This document shows positions 1 to 14,094 of a stretch of DNA of 64,000 nt, in pieces (the stretch's first letter is position 1; each line of letters starts with the position of its first letter). The notes under the pieces were generated by a model that saw only the letters and a list, made by a program, of their open reading frames with translations, was not told where the DNA came from and ran no database searches. Source of the DNA: Anoplolepis gracilipes (Eukaryota > Arthropoda > Insecta > Hymenoptera > Formicidae); assembly GCF_047496725.1 (NCBI RefSeq), contig NC_132973.1, forward strand, positions 15,306,233 to 15,370,232, written 5' to 3'. The position numbers and the translations under genes were made by a program.

Positions 1-28
1 TCTCGTTTTAACGGGGCGCGTAATGTGA

Positions 29-59
<31 letters not shown>

Positions 60-3000
60 AAGTGGACCTCTGCATAAAATTCCAGAGGCAGAGGCGATAA
101 AGGGTCTCTTCGAATTTAGGCCATTCCTCGTTCGTGCCTTCCCGCCTTCGTATAATCGCTTTTTCCCTTTTTTTTTTGCTCTCTATCGCCGCATCTTTCT
201 CGAGATATAATCGCGGTAACGGATTGCATTTAGCTTTATTATAGTCCTGTCAATTATATATCATTATTCTACTTTTTTTTTTCAACCGGCTCGTTATCGA
301 AACATAGTAAATGGATTCGAATCGTTCCATTGGTTTTCTTTCGTTTCTTCTCATTCTCCCTCTCTCTTTATCTATCTTCACCGTGACTTTATTTCTCTGG
401 ACATTGCCAAGTTTGTTGTCAACGATTGTATGATATTACTTAAACATTATTCGGATTAGATTCGCGTTACCGGGATATTCCGACTGGATTCAAGAGCATA
501 ATTTCTTTGCAAAAATGCGGTTGGTCCAAACAGGCCAGCATTCATCACCAACGACGTGACACACTTTACAGCTATAAACCACTATAATTTTTTGTAATTT
601 AAAACCTTGTTGCTAGATGTATTATTATAGACATTAGTTTTCCCGCGCGCGCAAGAATCTAATATTTCACTCTTGTTACCACATACACAGTTCCTTAAAT
701 ATTTAGCCGCGACGGAAGAACAATACCAGGAACAACTTAATCTTATTCATACGAGTGACTAATCATTCTCTCAGCTGTTTATGAATAAGCACGAGCGATT
801 CATGCTAATCGCGAATAAGAAGGGCCCGGTGTGACGCAAGAGTTGGTAGTTGGCAAAAACGAGCGCATATATAAACGTGTACGCATCGCGATGCCCGGCC
901 TTCCTGGAAGGGAAACGGGACCCGAGAGAGCTGCACCTTCCCTTCCACCTTTCCTCCCCCTCACCCTCTTCTTGTCCATGATGTTCGTCCACTCTGCGAT
1001 CGCGCCGGCTCCGTCACGCCCAACAAACTTCTCCTACGACTCGTAACGGGCGTCACGCCGCATTTATAATGTTTCCACGTTTCAGTTTCGATGGGTCCAC
1101 TCCTGCAGAGTTGAGAACCGAACGGAAGGACAATGGGCCTATCACGTCGGCGCCTTTGGCCCGAAAAATCTCGCTCGATTATATGATCCTTCAATTATTC
1201 AAGAAATTTTTTTTTATTGACATATGGACCATACAAATTTTAATATTATATATAACAAAAATAAAAAAATAAGAAAAATTATTTTATAACAATAAAAGAT
1301 GAAATAAATTAAATTAAATTGATATCTTTTATTTAGAATAGTTTCCACACAGCAATTTTGATAAAAATTAATAAAAAAATATCGGTTATATTCTTAAATA
1401 AAAATTCTACGCAAATAATTTCTTATAAAAAATCGAGGCTCTAACTAATTAATTTCTAATCGGATTTCCAACTAAAATATGGACAATTAAAAACTGAAGA
1501 ATAATAAATTTTTAAAATTTTTATTTTTACTAGAAAATATAATAACTCAAGAATCAAGAAAAGAATCTCGTTATTTGTTGCATTCTACTAGACAACTAGA
1601 CAACGCTGCGAAATCGCGACAATTTGTATGTCACGCTGCCAGCGAGAAGGAAAAGACTTGCAAGTGCTGTAAGTTGCATCCCACTGCGTGTTATTTAGCA
1701 CTCTCGTAAAACACTAATCCCGCCTGCGCAATATTTCCATCGGTTACCGACGCCGTTACGTAAAGTAACATCGTGTCCCCGAGGCGAACTGGACCCACGA
1801 GTCAACTTTTCATTCAATCGACACGCGTTGCTTCGTTAAGGGAGAAAAAATATATTCACTGCGTCACGCATTACGTTACATTGTAACGCATGTACCAATC
1901 CATGTAACGATCACAATCATTGACATACGCTGATGGTTGGCTTATTGATATATTATCAGCGAGAAGCCCGTGATTCTCTATTTATTCTTGTACGTAAAAA
2001 AAACTTGAACTCGATATCAACTCGAAATCAAATTAATATTTATGTTAAAAGAGTTCGTTAGTTGAAACGAATTTGAAAGAAAGCGTTTAAGAAACAGTAA
2101 GTAATTAAAAAATTAAGAAAGAAATCGAAATAGTATTATCTATATTTTAATTCTCAGTTAATAAAAGTTAATTTATCTAATTAAACTCTAAATACTAAAA
2201 AATTTATTAATTAAAAAAAATTAATAATTAGGATTTATTAATTATAAAACTAATCAGAATAGCAACGAAAAAATCAAGCTATTAAAAAAATAAAATGTTA
2301 CTGAGAGAAATATTATTTAAATTTAAATACATACTGATTTATAGATCATCTTGTTTTGTTTAAAAAAAGAATTAAAAAATTAAGAGTAAGATTATATAAC
2401 GAGACACAGCGTTAATTTAAAAGAGTTGTATACTATATTACTTTCTGAAATAGATTATATAATAGTTCATATCGAACTCCGCAACTTTGTAACTTTGCAC
2501 TAATAAACGATCCAACGTGTCAAATAATTTAAAAAGGTCAAATAATTGAAACAGGACACCGTTAACGAAGTATAGCGATAAATCTGTCATCGAGAACTAG
2601 CGACTAGCGTAATTTCGCGCTTTCATAAACAGCCGACTGAGACTTTCCGCGAGTGCCACAATTACAAATCGATAACGGCGTGGAATCACGGCCGGCTTGC
2701 GCAACCTTGTCGTCGCCCATTGAATTATTCATTCATTAATTTTCGGTAGTTGTTGGCGCGAAGAAACCGGTGAAGCACCGAGAGCATCAACACTATCGCA
2801 TCGTCTCCGTCCTCGGATTATTGCGACCGCACGGGTGACACAGCGCGGGCTGGCCGTTAATGTTTTCATCATCATTTCGACTGTACGGGATGGTGAACCG
2901 TATTTTAAGGCAATAATTTTCGCCGCGGTCGATGGCCCAGCGTGCGGCGTTGAAATGGGGACATCGGTCCTTTTGATCGGGCCCTAAGGGTCCCGTCGAC

Positions 3001-5847
3001 AGTCGCGCTCCGGGCCATTATCGACCTTTAAGGACCTTGCTGCGACTCGTAGAGACCGGTTACCATAACCGCACATATAACCGTTCGCTATGCCGAGACG
3101 AAGACCTCCCGGAGGTGTTATAGGATTCGAGCGCGGTTTCGGCCAGCACAGCCGAACATATTTTTCCGTACTTCGTCAACGTTACCCGTCCTTGGGCGTC
3201 CCGCTCTTTTACGCTGACAGTCTTCATTAAATAAACCAGATTCAATGGCTCGCCGTCTGAATCAGAATCTCGCGTGCGGTAGAGAACAGAAAGAAGGGAA
3301 ATTTAATTGACCAAGATCACAATTAAATGACATTTTCGCATACTACAAATTCATGGAACGAGAGAGAATCTCTGCCTTTATTTTAATTAAATATCGCGTC
3401 TGTCGATTGAATAGCGCTCTAAATCCTTATTACATCATATAATTTAATTATTCTAAACACACGACCGTGTGTAGTATAATGTATTAATACACCATGGATA
3501 TTCGATTATCCAATTCTAATTTGCATATTGAACTCCGTAATGGTGAATGATCGTACCAATTAATGATTAACGAATTAGCGAAAAGATACGAATCGCGTAT
3601 ATTATATTATATTATATCGCGACACTTTTTTCACTGCAACGTCGACCGGCATCGACGACTAATGAATTTTTCATCGCGTCGAAATGCAAAGTAGTTGCCT
3701 CGTAAAATATACAACACGTTCGTTATACATTCGTACGTTCGTCCATTCCTATCAAAGCTGGTTCCCCTTCTCCCTTGTCCCCACGCCATTCCGCTCCGGC
3801 ACGGTTCCTCCGGTTACAAAGGCGATCGTTCATCACTTCCACAAGTAACGAAAGAAGCAAGTAACCTCTCCTCAAAGCCGCCCAAGAACACGGTGATTTT
3901 GTTTGCAAACGATCTACGCGCCCGGCTTCCGCAGAAAAATGCCGCCGCGAAATTGAATTCGCCACAGTGTTGTGGCCAACTCGCCATTTTTCGTCTTGAC
4001 TAATCGATATGCTGATATTACAGTTCGCCACCTACGTGGGACGACAAGGACCGTAGAATGCGATAGATCTGTATATATTATGTGTATATAACGACACATC
4101 GCATCAGAATAGTAAAGATATATCAATTTTTTTAGATTTTACGTTGGCTAAGAAAAAAGTATTATACTTTACTGCGATTTATGTATACTTTTAATTAATT
4201 TGATAACATATATTTTTATAAAAATTATGCCACTCATAATAATAGCAATAATAAAAATATTAACAATAATGATTCTGATAATTATTAATCCCTGAAAATG
4301 GGAAGTATAAGTAATAATAATAATATTTGATAATGTTTGTTTTGCAAATGTTACATCTATTACGAATATTTATAAATTAAAAATGCATATAAGAAAATAT
4401 TCGCCGATAATTTTGATACAAAATTATGGTAACGATATCAAGTGATTATTCTTTCGCGCTTATTTTATAGCGCCATGTGTAGGCTTGTGTAGGAATAAGC
4501 ATAACGACTGCCGAAAACCGTCAAATGTAATTTACTGCACGAATATCTGAATTAATCACCGTCCATATTGCGAGTTATTTAAATCGCTTCTATACGCAAC
4601 GATAATTAATTTAAATCACTAAGCTGAACTACCTTCCTCTCTTCTAACAAATGCGGAGAAGGCTCAAGAATCTCCAGAGTCTAATTCGATTTCTGAATTA
4701 GGGTAAGAATGCAGCAACTAACCGGCACGTTTTTAAATAGTTTCCCATGTCTCAACAAAGCATGTTTAAAATTTACCGGATACTTGTCAGTTTCCTCGTG
4801 TTTTACTAAAATACGTAAATATGCGCGTCGCTTTGCAAGTTTACAAGTTTTGGATGCAATTGTTTACAATCACGCGTGGTACGCATTATTTTAGCGAGTG
4901 ATCATTTTATCAAATTAAATCGAGTGAAACAACGTCTCGTTCAATGAAAAAATGTCATGACTTATATTTCATCGTGAGATGTAATCTTTTTCTCAAATTA
5001 CGCCAATCCGCAATCACATAATCATGTAAAATCCGATCGTTCCTACGTAATTTATCGTCAATAAATCGTAAACGGGATGACAGTTACATATTCGGAATAT
5101 TATCCGAAGAGATAAGAAAGCAACATCGCTCAATCGAACAATCGTGGAAGTTTAAAAATGGAAAAAACCGTGCATTTTCTCTCTGAGAGAGCTTTTTATA
5201 ATTCGATTATTTTTATATAATTATATTGTAATATATATAATATCGTAAATATATTATATATAATACACAAACAGCGCATAAATCGGCTTTTTAAGATATA
5301 TTCCTGGTCATAACAGTGAGAGAATACGATAGTTATACAGTCGACGCATCCATATTCATCGATGCATACATATGCAGATTATGAGAGATACTAGAATATG
5401 AGCTCCAATTATATGTGCGGTATATAGTAATACCGCTCAATAATAATTTATAATAATTTATAATAATTTGTTATTTGCAACAATAATTAATAATACAATC
5501 ATCTAATACAACTGTCGCAAATAATTTATGAGATTATTTTAAAAGAGTATTAAGTTAATGGAAAGATAATTCTGTTAAGTGTCAATCAATCTTTACTCAA
5601 TGTGAAACCTCATTTATCTGTATCAGAAAACGCACAAGTATTTATTATACGTCAAATTAACGTAAACAATTTTATTAAAAAATTTAATTATTTATTTTTC
5701 CTGTTGAAATTTATTTATTTTCCTTGCGATCTAATTACTACAAAATTTTATTTTACTAGGTGAATTAACTGAACATTCATTTTATTAAAACAAGTTAGAA
5801 AAATCTTTCCATATAAGCATTAAAAACGCACATGTATGAACACGTAC
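1..5847. other. Gene-poor stretch, presumed Lim1 intron
   Basis: I see no supportable coding exon here. Lim1 is read on the minus strand and its first LIM exon ends at 5848 with a splice donor, so this stretch should be intron and the second LIM domain and homeodomain should lie beyond the left edge. I looked for the second LIM zinc-binding pattern and for homeodomain motifs on the minus strand and saw neither. Contents: an A-run at 30-56, CpG-richer islands at about 780-1190, 2570-3260 and 3630-3990, and AT-rich sequence elsewhere. The islands are candidate regulatory blocks by composition only. Confidence 0.45.
30..56. repeat. Poly-A homopolymer run
   Basis: An uninterrupted run of about 27 A. 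No gene or retroelement body was seen immediately 5' of it, so it is described only as a simple repeat. Confidence 0.9.
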
Positions 5848-6020
5848 CTGAAGAAGTCGTTCCTGCAGAAGAGCTTCGCTTCCCTGGAGAAGCACTTGTC
5901 CTGTAGCGCGGCTCTGCAGTCGAAACAGCGCACGCACTCGACGTGCCATGCACGATCCAAAACGTTCAGCAGGTACTGATCCATTATCGGTTTCTCGCAT
6001 CCTGCACATGACAGGAGCAT
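5848..6020 (-). CDS. Lim1: Lim1/Lhx1-type LIM-homeodomain protein, first coding exon
   Basis: This is the first coding exon of a LIM-homeodomain transcription factor of the Lhx1/Lhx5 (Drosophila Lim1) type, a nuclear factor for neural and head patterning. Translation from the ATG at 6020 starts MLLSCAGCEKPI and gives one complete LIM zinc-binding pattern: C5, C8, H26, C29, C32, C35, C52 and D55. The stretches LLNVLDRAWHVEC and KCFSRE are typical of the Lhx1/5 class. The exon ends with AG before a GTACGT donor at 5847, inside the codon after NDFF, which is where the Lhx1 first exon usually ends. A TTTCAACAG acceptor lies about 16 bases upstream of the ATG, so an upstream noncoding exon is likely. 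The second LIM domain and the homeodomain are not in the window. Lhx5 or another LIM-HD paralogue is the alternative. Confidence 0.85.
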
Positions 6021-8430
6021 CGCCAGACCGCGTCTCCCTGTTGAAATTAAAAGGGAACACATTACGCATCTCCGTCATTTTGGTTTCGATCTTATAACAT
6101 GACGTTCAGTTTCGCTATACAAGTTTGCTCAACGTCCTTTTTTTTTTAATCTTTTTTTTTTTTCCTTTTTAAAAATAAGAAACACCTAAAGCTTTATGCA
6201 CGGCAATTCGATTTAATACATTGAACAAAAATTTCAATTCAAATTTAATGGAAATATTAACGCATGATTATTAATGTAGACAGCGGATATAAACGTTATG
6301 TCATTAGTTCCGGGCAAAGCTTGAATTAATATTAGTTCTACCTGCAATGTTGAACATTTTACTGTGAATGTGCTCTATGGTATGTGTCGCCACAACACAA
6401 CATCGGCTTTACACAATTTAACGTAATCGCAAATGTATCGCGCAATTCAAAACGATGAATATTTTAATTTATATTCGTCAATATTTTTTTTTATATAATT
6501 TAATTCTATTGTTTCCTAAAGTTGGAAAACACAAAAGAATGTTAAAAGATAAATAATGTGCTCACATTAAATCCTTTTTCGCCGCGACATATTTATTTGT
6601 AAATATTAATTCCGCGAATCATTCGAAACACGCATCGAGTAATTGTAACAGTGGAAACTCAATCGGAATTACGCATGAAATTATCTGCAATGAATCGAAT
6701 TAAAATCACATGCAGGCGCGAATAAGTCTGGCAATAATTTATTTTAAAATATTAAAATAGCTTATTAATTGTACTGAGTGCAGATCGAAATATTCAGAAG
6801 CCTATCGTTACGTATCGCATGTTTTATTAAAAATAAAAAGATTAAATGCTTTCATTTAAGAGAGAGAGAGTGCGCGTGCATAACGAAGCGTGCATTTTGT
6901 GCTAGTCTTTTTTGTATCAACAGTTAAACCGCTATATAATCCAATTGGCACAATCAAACAGTATAAAAATAGAATGCGACATAATTGCTGTGTACTAATC
7001 ACGTAAAGTAGCAACTAATCCGATTCACGAAAAAAATTTATGTGTGTGTTTTTATGATAATAAAATTAATATCGAAAGAATCGCGTGTTTCTTAGAGATT
7101 TCACTCTGATATATATTTAAAGTAAGAAATATCTTTAAAAAAAAATTAACGGTACATATATCATGCACTCCACAAATTATATTAATTTTATGTAATCGTA
7201 CTTATTAGGTGTTATCAAAAATAAAAAAAATTTATTAAAATTTTACTCGCATTCAATCAAAACTTATATTTTTAATCAAAATAAATATCAGATCAAACTG
7301 ACTAACGAAAATGTCTACTTTAATAAAAACATTTTATTTCTTATTTGTACCCCTTTCAACTAAAATTATTAAATATTGACTGAACATAAATTGCGGGTTA
7401 TAAACTTCTGAATCTAGATAATCACAAGTACAATTCTTGTGTATTAATAGTAAGAAACTCTCAACATTCGGCATCACAGACATTTGCATTAATCTGTGTT
7501 CACACTTTAATTTAGATTTTTCTAAAAATCAAATTGTGTGTACATTTTATTTATATAACTTTGTAATATTGATTATATCTACATATATTACATAAATATT
7601 AAAAAATATTAAAAAACACGTATAAATATTTGAAAAAAATAATATCAAATGGCAATATCAGATCTTGGTTTTTCTATCACTATATTATATAACTTTATAT
7701 AGTTTATATATATTTAAAGATTAATTAGTCTATAAATAATATATGTATATATTTTTAATTTTTAGTTATAATTAAAACAATATTTATTGAAATTTAAACA
7801 TTAATGACAGTGATAGTTATCAATAAAACTTTCATTAAACAAATCTTCAAATTTATCAAGACAGCAAAATTTACATTTTCTATATTGTTTGTACTTTTAA
7901 ACATTATATCTTTAAATATACTATTCATTATATTGCTAATATAATGGTAACGATTAAACACATCAAAAATTATTGTGCGCTAATTAGAGTTTCAATTACT
8001 ACCCGCAATTGTTCCGTAATTTAAATACGATAATTTAAACAATGTAAAATATTGCAATTAAAATGTTTACATTATAATCATTGAATGGTTAGTCAAAAAT
8101 TTATCGCACAATGTCGCGACCGTATAACGAATGACGCGATGTTGTCTCTAATTCGAAACAAAGGAAAGAATTTTAAGTGTCGCAACAGTGTATACCACGA
8201 CTATAATTCCTGCGGTACTTGAACAAAAAATCGCGTATTGCATTGACGAATTTTAACGATTTCAGTGTTTATAGTTGAGCAATTTTTCACCTGGCTAATT
8301 TCGCGGCCGTTTTTTCACGCGCCTTTCGCGAGCGAGCCTACAGCGAATAATTATAATTCGCCATTAATTAACATTCAGGGACGAGATTGTTCTTTCGCGG
8401 TTTGCTTCCTCTATCGCGCTTTCTATATTT

Positions 8431-8439
8431 TTCTCTCTT

Positions 8440-8470
<31 letters not shown>
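8431..8470. repeat. CT-rich microsatellite
   Basis: Pyrimidine-rich stretch ending in about 13 CT dinucleotides, read directly. It creates a spurious Leu/Ser-rich open frame on the plus strand. Confidence 0.9.
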
Positions 8471-8795
8471 AACTCTTGCCTTATCCCTTTTCCTTTTCTT
8501 GCCTCCGTTCGCGCTCTTGCCGTTTTTATCGCCATCATTGAGACCCACAGACTTCACCCTCCTCTTATTTTTTTTTCTTCCGCGGTTTCCGCCAATGGGC
8601 GGAGTCCCTCTGCCTAGCTGGCAGGGTTGTCAACCTAGCAACCCTCCTCCCACCCTTAAGATCTGACCTTGCGCATCTCATCCCTCTCGCGGAAGGGTGA
8701 GAAAGGCGAGGGTAGCAGCACGGCATCGACGTAACTCGCAATCGTTTGCAAGTTAACTTTGAAGTTCTAAACTATTCCGTGTATCGATTAGTATG

Positions 8796-8798
<3 letters not shown>

Positions 8799-8847
<49 letters not shown>

Positions 8848-8848
8848 C
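8799..8848. repeat. CT microsatellite
   Basis: About 25 CT dinucleotides with one TT interruption, read directly. Confidence 0.95.
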
Positions 8849-9834
8849 AGTTAAAATGCTTGAGGTTAAACTTTAACTGATATAACAAAAACAAGTCATA
8901 TAATATGATACAAAACTTGACATTTCCGATAAGAAATTATATTCATTTATTGTTAAATTTTAATAATAGAGATTCTTCTTACGATTTATCACACTTGTAA
9001 AATTTATTATTTTCAAGTTATTCCATCCAGAAAATGCTAATTATTAATTCTTAAACAGAAACAAAGCTATAAAACGAAGCTATTGATAATTTAGGAGTAC
9101 GTTCAAGAACTGACCTCAACTAAAATATTTAGAATAATTTTTGCAAAATAATACATTTAAAATTAAATTAATTTTATGATTGTAAATTCTTTTTTAATTT
9201 CCTCTAAATAATATTTGACTAACATGTTTTCTCTAGTGCTTGTATAAATTTAAAAATTATATTATTAATAAATACACACGCATACGCTACATACACGTCA
9301 TAGAAGGAAAATTGTGGAACAACAGTGGATTCAAGTAACGAAAAAAATCGCGTAACAATAACATAAAAAGTTTTAGTAATTACAATTAAATGTTTTCAAG
9401 TTAATAGTACACATTTAATAGAAAACTAAAATTGAATTTGTAAATCACAATTATAGTCAATATAAGACTATTTTTACAAAAAAATATTAATAGTGTGTTC
9501 AAGCAGCAAATTGTTATTTAGTCGAAATCAATAACATAAATTAAGGTACATTTAAAAATTAATTTCGCGTTATAAGTGTTATTATATAAAATTGTAGCGA
9601 TATTATCATGTAATGATTTAAATGCTCGCGAATAACTGTCTTAACAAATGTAAAATATGTACACAGAATCTTCGCATACGTATTGATCAACGTCGATTAA
9701 AATAAATTGCTTAAACAACTATCTTTTCTCAGCAAGGATATTATTAAAAAATATTTAAGTAAATCAGTGAATATTTTCCTTCAATATAATCAAAAATAAT
9801 ATCAAAATAATATCAAAATTATTATATTAATTTA

Positions 9835-9840
<6 letters not shown>

Positions 9841-9894
<54 letters not shown>
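9841..9894. repeat. Compound AT/GT microsatellite
   Basis: About 15 AT dinucleotides followed directly by about 12 GT dinucleotides. Alternating purine-pyrimidine DNA of this kind can adopt Z-form or cruciform structure; that is general knowledge, not shown here. Confidence 0.95.
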
Positions 9895-10469
9895 TATCTT
9901 ACAACAAGAAAAAAGTCTCATTCTAATAATCATGATATTTTATCGCTCATTTTTTACTGTCAAATATCAAAAAACAGAATTTATAAGATTATTTATTTTT
10001 ATAAAAGTTTCTTATTTGTTACTTAAATATCAAAATGTCTATAACTATAATCTCTTATCTCAATTAGAAAATTGTTTCTATCGTGTATGATTCTTTTAGA
10101 AAAAGTGACAGACAAGAAACTATAGAAAGATCTAGCTAACTGAATCGCATAAACGAGATTAGGATTAGCTAGACGTGAGACGACAACCCTGTTGATCCAG
10201 TAACATCGGATTGCTTAATCCGATTTTTTCCGGTTGAACGTCATTGCTCGCGTCATGCCAGATCTGTTCCGTCGGACGAAATATTATCGAGATATCTCTA
10301 TCATATATATCAAAGTAATGACGGCATAGGATAACGTGGTGTTATCAAAATAATAATTATTCATTAGAAGATTTATCAATATAATATCAAGTACACACCC
10401 ACATACACGCACACATATATATATATATATATATATATGTATAATTTATAAAATTTTATATACTGTATA

Positions 10470-10500
10470 ATTTTATACTGTATCTGATACAGTATAAAAT
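10470..10500. repeat. Short perfect hairpin, 14-bp arms
   Basis: Bases 10470-10483 are the exact reverse complement of 10487-10500, with the 3-base spacer CTG between them. A related half-copy (TACTGTATAATTTT) lies just upstream. It sits in AT-rich DNA without a gene. Confidence 0.8.
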
Positions 10501-13500
10501 CTTATTTAAATATAAAATGATAGAATACCCATTAATTAACAATCTAACATTAATAAATGTCGCGTAGAAGAAAAGAAATCAATATAAATTTTTTAAAATG
10601 CTGCTTGTAAAATTTTTGTTTTGTTGTAACTTTCACGCAAAACTATAATTTCAAAACAATTGTAATTTACTGAAGTCGAATTAAATCCTAACGTCAACGA
10701 ATAATATAATTATTTACTATTTTATTAGATCCGACTAAAGTTAAAACAGATCAAAATCGTTCTGTGAGCGTAATTTCTAATATAATCATTTGACACGCGA
10801 TGGTATGAATCTATATTTATTTTTATGTATATATGTGTTGAAGGGAGATATATGTATGATATATATGCATATGAATATACATATATACATACGCAGCCTC
10901 ACTCTCTCGCGTATTCCGACATGCGCATTCTCACCCTCGCGATGCGATTCATGGAGGGGATGTAGTAGCAGAACGATTTTCAACGAATTACCTTAATCAG
11001 TCTAAGATCACCTACGTCAGGTGCATCTAGATTCAGTAAAATAGCCCTGTAGCAAAATTACTATTTTCTGTGGTGCGAGACCCATGCACCGGTGGCGAAT
11101 CGATTTGCCGACATTGATGAATCAGAGATTTGGTAGCCATCTTGGCGAAAAAAAAGAAAAAAAAAGAAATGGAATTAAAATCTAAGAAATATCACTTTAA
11201 AAATTATCGTTAATTTCGTTTAATTACTTAAAATTAATAACAATATTATTAGATCTTTTCAATTCTTTTTTAGGAGAAAAAACTGCATAAATAATTTTCG
11301 ATGCAATTTCGATAAATTCCTAAACTGAACAGTCATTATTTCTTCAAATCATTTCTTCTCAAATTACTACTTCTTAATAGATAATGAATTAATGCAATAA
11401 AGTAAGAATTAAGAATAATTTGTAATCATTATTCGACAGCAGACAAACAATATATTTGAACAAGCTCCTATAATATATAAGAAAATTGTATCTTTTCTCA
11501 ATGTGAATTTAATTATATTTACCAATTAATAAATTTACTTAAATTAATAAATTAAGCTTTACGTTTTTAAAATATTTTTTTATAATAATTATTAAAAGTG
11601 TCTCAAAGAGATAGATATTATATGAAAAGAATGTTTTTGCGTAAATAAAAACCGAAGAAAAAAAAAGAAGAATAATCAAATATTTCTTTTTGCCATTATA
11701 ATTATGAAATATTATAAATTACAAATATTATTATTATTTATATAATTATGTGAAATTTTGTAACAAAAGTAATTAAATAAACATTTTTTGTAACACAAGC
11801 ATATTTCCCGTCATTTATGTACACTTTAAAACTAATTATGTCTGATCATACTCACTTTTACTACTAGATTTCTATCTATCGTATAATCAGAGCATCTTTC
11901 TAAAAATATAAATTACTCTGCACGAGATATATAAAACTATACTTTTTGCTTTCGCGCATATAATTTGACACACACAACGCATACATTGTGACAAAGTGAG
12001 ATTTAAATACATTAACATACTTCAAAAGTTTCCAGCCTTCCTGGCATCTTACGAATAACTTTCGCACACGCCTATCGCGACGTAAACGTTTAAAGATACT
12101 TCTCCCCATTATTTCGATTCGCGCAATTGCGACGTAATGAACGGTAAAAAATGCGTCGCTCCTTCGATCGTGCAGCATAGATTTGCATGCATAACGTCGC
12201 AGAATTGCATTCTCTATTGAGCGGTTCATTGACTCGTGATCTGCTCGTGCGTGCAACTTCTCACGCGTGACGTCTCTCACAGAGACAGAGAGAGAAAGAG
12301 AGAAAGTGAGAAAGAGAGATTCACGCCCATCGTGTCGAGATTGACCGAAATGGCACGGCGATCTCGCGAACGCGACACTATGCGAAAATGAGCGGAAAAA
12401 TCGTGCGCAAAAGTTTCGCATACAGCAACAGGTACTTTGTAACAACGCATCTTACCAAGAACTCTCATGAAGAATTTCATCAGCGATATTTATGCGAAAG
12501 ATAATGCTTAATAGAACATTATTTTAAAAAATGCGGTCGAGCTACTTGATATTAAGAATTATTCAAATTAAGTTTCTTTCAAGTTGCGAATTTTAAGTTT
12601 CGATGTGTTATCTAAAAATAATATAAGTGGAAAATATATGAACAATGTAAAATTATATAAACATTACTGGGAAATAAGTAAAAAATTTTCTTTTAACCAT
12701 ATTGCTAATTTTTTTAGAGGACAAACTATGAAAGATATAAAAATCAGATTGTCAATCCAAATGTTATGTGTCACTTTAATATCAATGAATGGGTTTTGTC
12801 TCATGCGTCGCGTGTACTCTACATGATTCTGACTAGGCATGACAATCCGTTCAATGTTATACTAAACGTGATCGTTGTTTCGAAATTTATTTTATTTTAT
12901 ACAAGACGTATTTTTCTTGTACGTATTAAAGATTACATATGTCTACGCAAAGAAATATCGAAAATACAATAGAATACCGATTTAAAATATCAATTATAAT
13001 AGTTTTGCTTCACTCATTTTCTTCAAAATATGCAAGAATTTTTGCTGGATTTATGTTGTGGATAAAATTGAACAAGTATACATAAATAACTATACAACTT
13101 TTCCTGAATACTTCATAAATATTTACTTCAAAAAATTATGTTTTATTTATTTAAGCTCATTTTAAAATAAATCTTCACAAGTCATACGAGTATATTACAC
13201 GTAAAATCGCTAATTTTTTCGAACTTTATAATATTTTGGAAACCATATGGTGTAAATATTGCAACGATTCATATTGCCAAAATCAGTTATTTGCTAAATT
13301 CGATTAGCATTATCAATATCTAAACTATCAGTCCTCTGCAATAAAAAATCAGATATTTGGATTATCTTTATATCAGAATATTTGGATTATCTCGGATATT
13401 AAAAATTGCACTATCTGAAATTTTGATATTTGAGATCACATTAACTACATATATATACACAAATGTACACATATATATACATACATATATATATATGATG

Positions 13501-14094
13501 CTTCATAGGATGTTTCATACTTTGCGTTCAGTAATTGCAGAATGCATTTTTTAGTGAAAAATATATATTTTAGAATACGTATGTATTTATCGATACATAC
13601 TTTACAATATATATTTACTAATACATACTTTACATACGATATAATACTAAAATATTTTGTTTCAGATAATATACATAATTTTTGCCTGATTAATATTGCC
13701 GAATATATGTGTATGTGTGTGTATGTGTCGTAAAAAGTTGAATTTTCAGTAATCTTAATGGATCTTACTTTCCAATTCTCCAATCATTTAATACTTTTAC
13801 ATACGAATATTCGGATATTGACAATACTAAAATCTATACGAAATTTTCATAATATTTAAGCAGTAGCACATTTCAATAATATTTATTAATAACTTTCGAT
13901 TAACACCTAATACACATCAGCAATTTTCTGACTTTTAAATCCAACTCGGATTCTTTAAACAGAATCCTCACAATTCTGAATTTTTAAAGGGAAACAACAT
14001 GCCTATTAAATGTAAGGATATCACATAAAACGAAGATGAATTTAAGGCCCAAAGAGATTAACAACTATGTAAACGATGTTCCCATGCGTCTTAC

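Larger units (their letters stand above)
6021..14094. other. Noncoding stretch upstream of the Lim1 LIM exon
   Basis: About 8 kb of mostly AT-rich DNA with no open frame that resembles a protein. It holds CT repeats, AT/GT repeats and a short perfect hairpin, all listed separately. A less AT-rich block near 10980-11150 is non-repetitive, but I recognise no known RNA in it. A minus-strand open frame at 11900-12445 is Arg/Ser-rich, overlaps a simple GA/CT repeat and matches no family I know. If Lim1 has a 5' exon near 14.1-14.4 kb, this whole stretch is its first intron. Confidence 0.4.

Noticed and set aside
3695..4031. Overlapping 102-residue frames on both strands
   Set aside because: Both strands are open over the same GC-richer block and neither shows a known domain.
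8265..8666. Ser/Leu/Pro-rich open frames
   Set aside because: They are created by CT repeats and homopyrimidine DNA.
10140..10240. Hairpin-like ATCGGATTGCTTAATCCGAT as a tRNA or terminator
   Set aside because: It has no cloverleaf arms or T-loop, and a bacterial-type terminator makes no sense in an animal genome.
10980..11150. Non-repetitive block considered as a microRNA hairpin
   Set aside because: I could not fold a convincing 60-80 base hairpin by eye and no seed of a known insect microRNA was recognised.
11900..12445. A 181-residue minus-strand open frame
   Set aside because: It crosses a simple GA/CT repeat, is rich in Arg and Ser, shows no domain and no clear splice context. Long open frames occur by chance in GC-richer patches.
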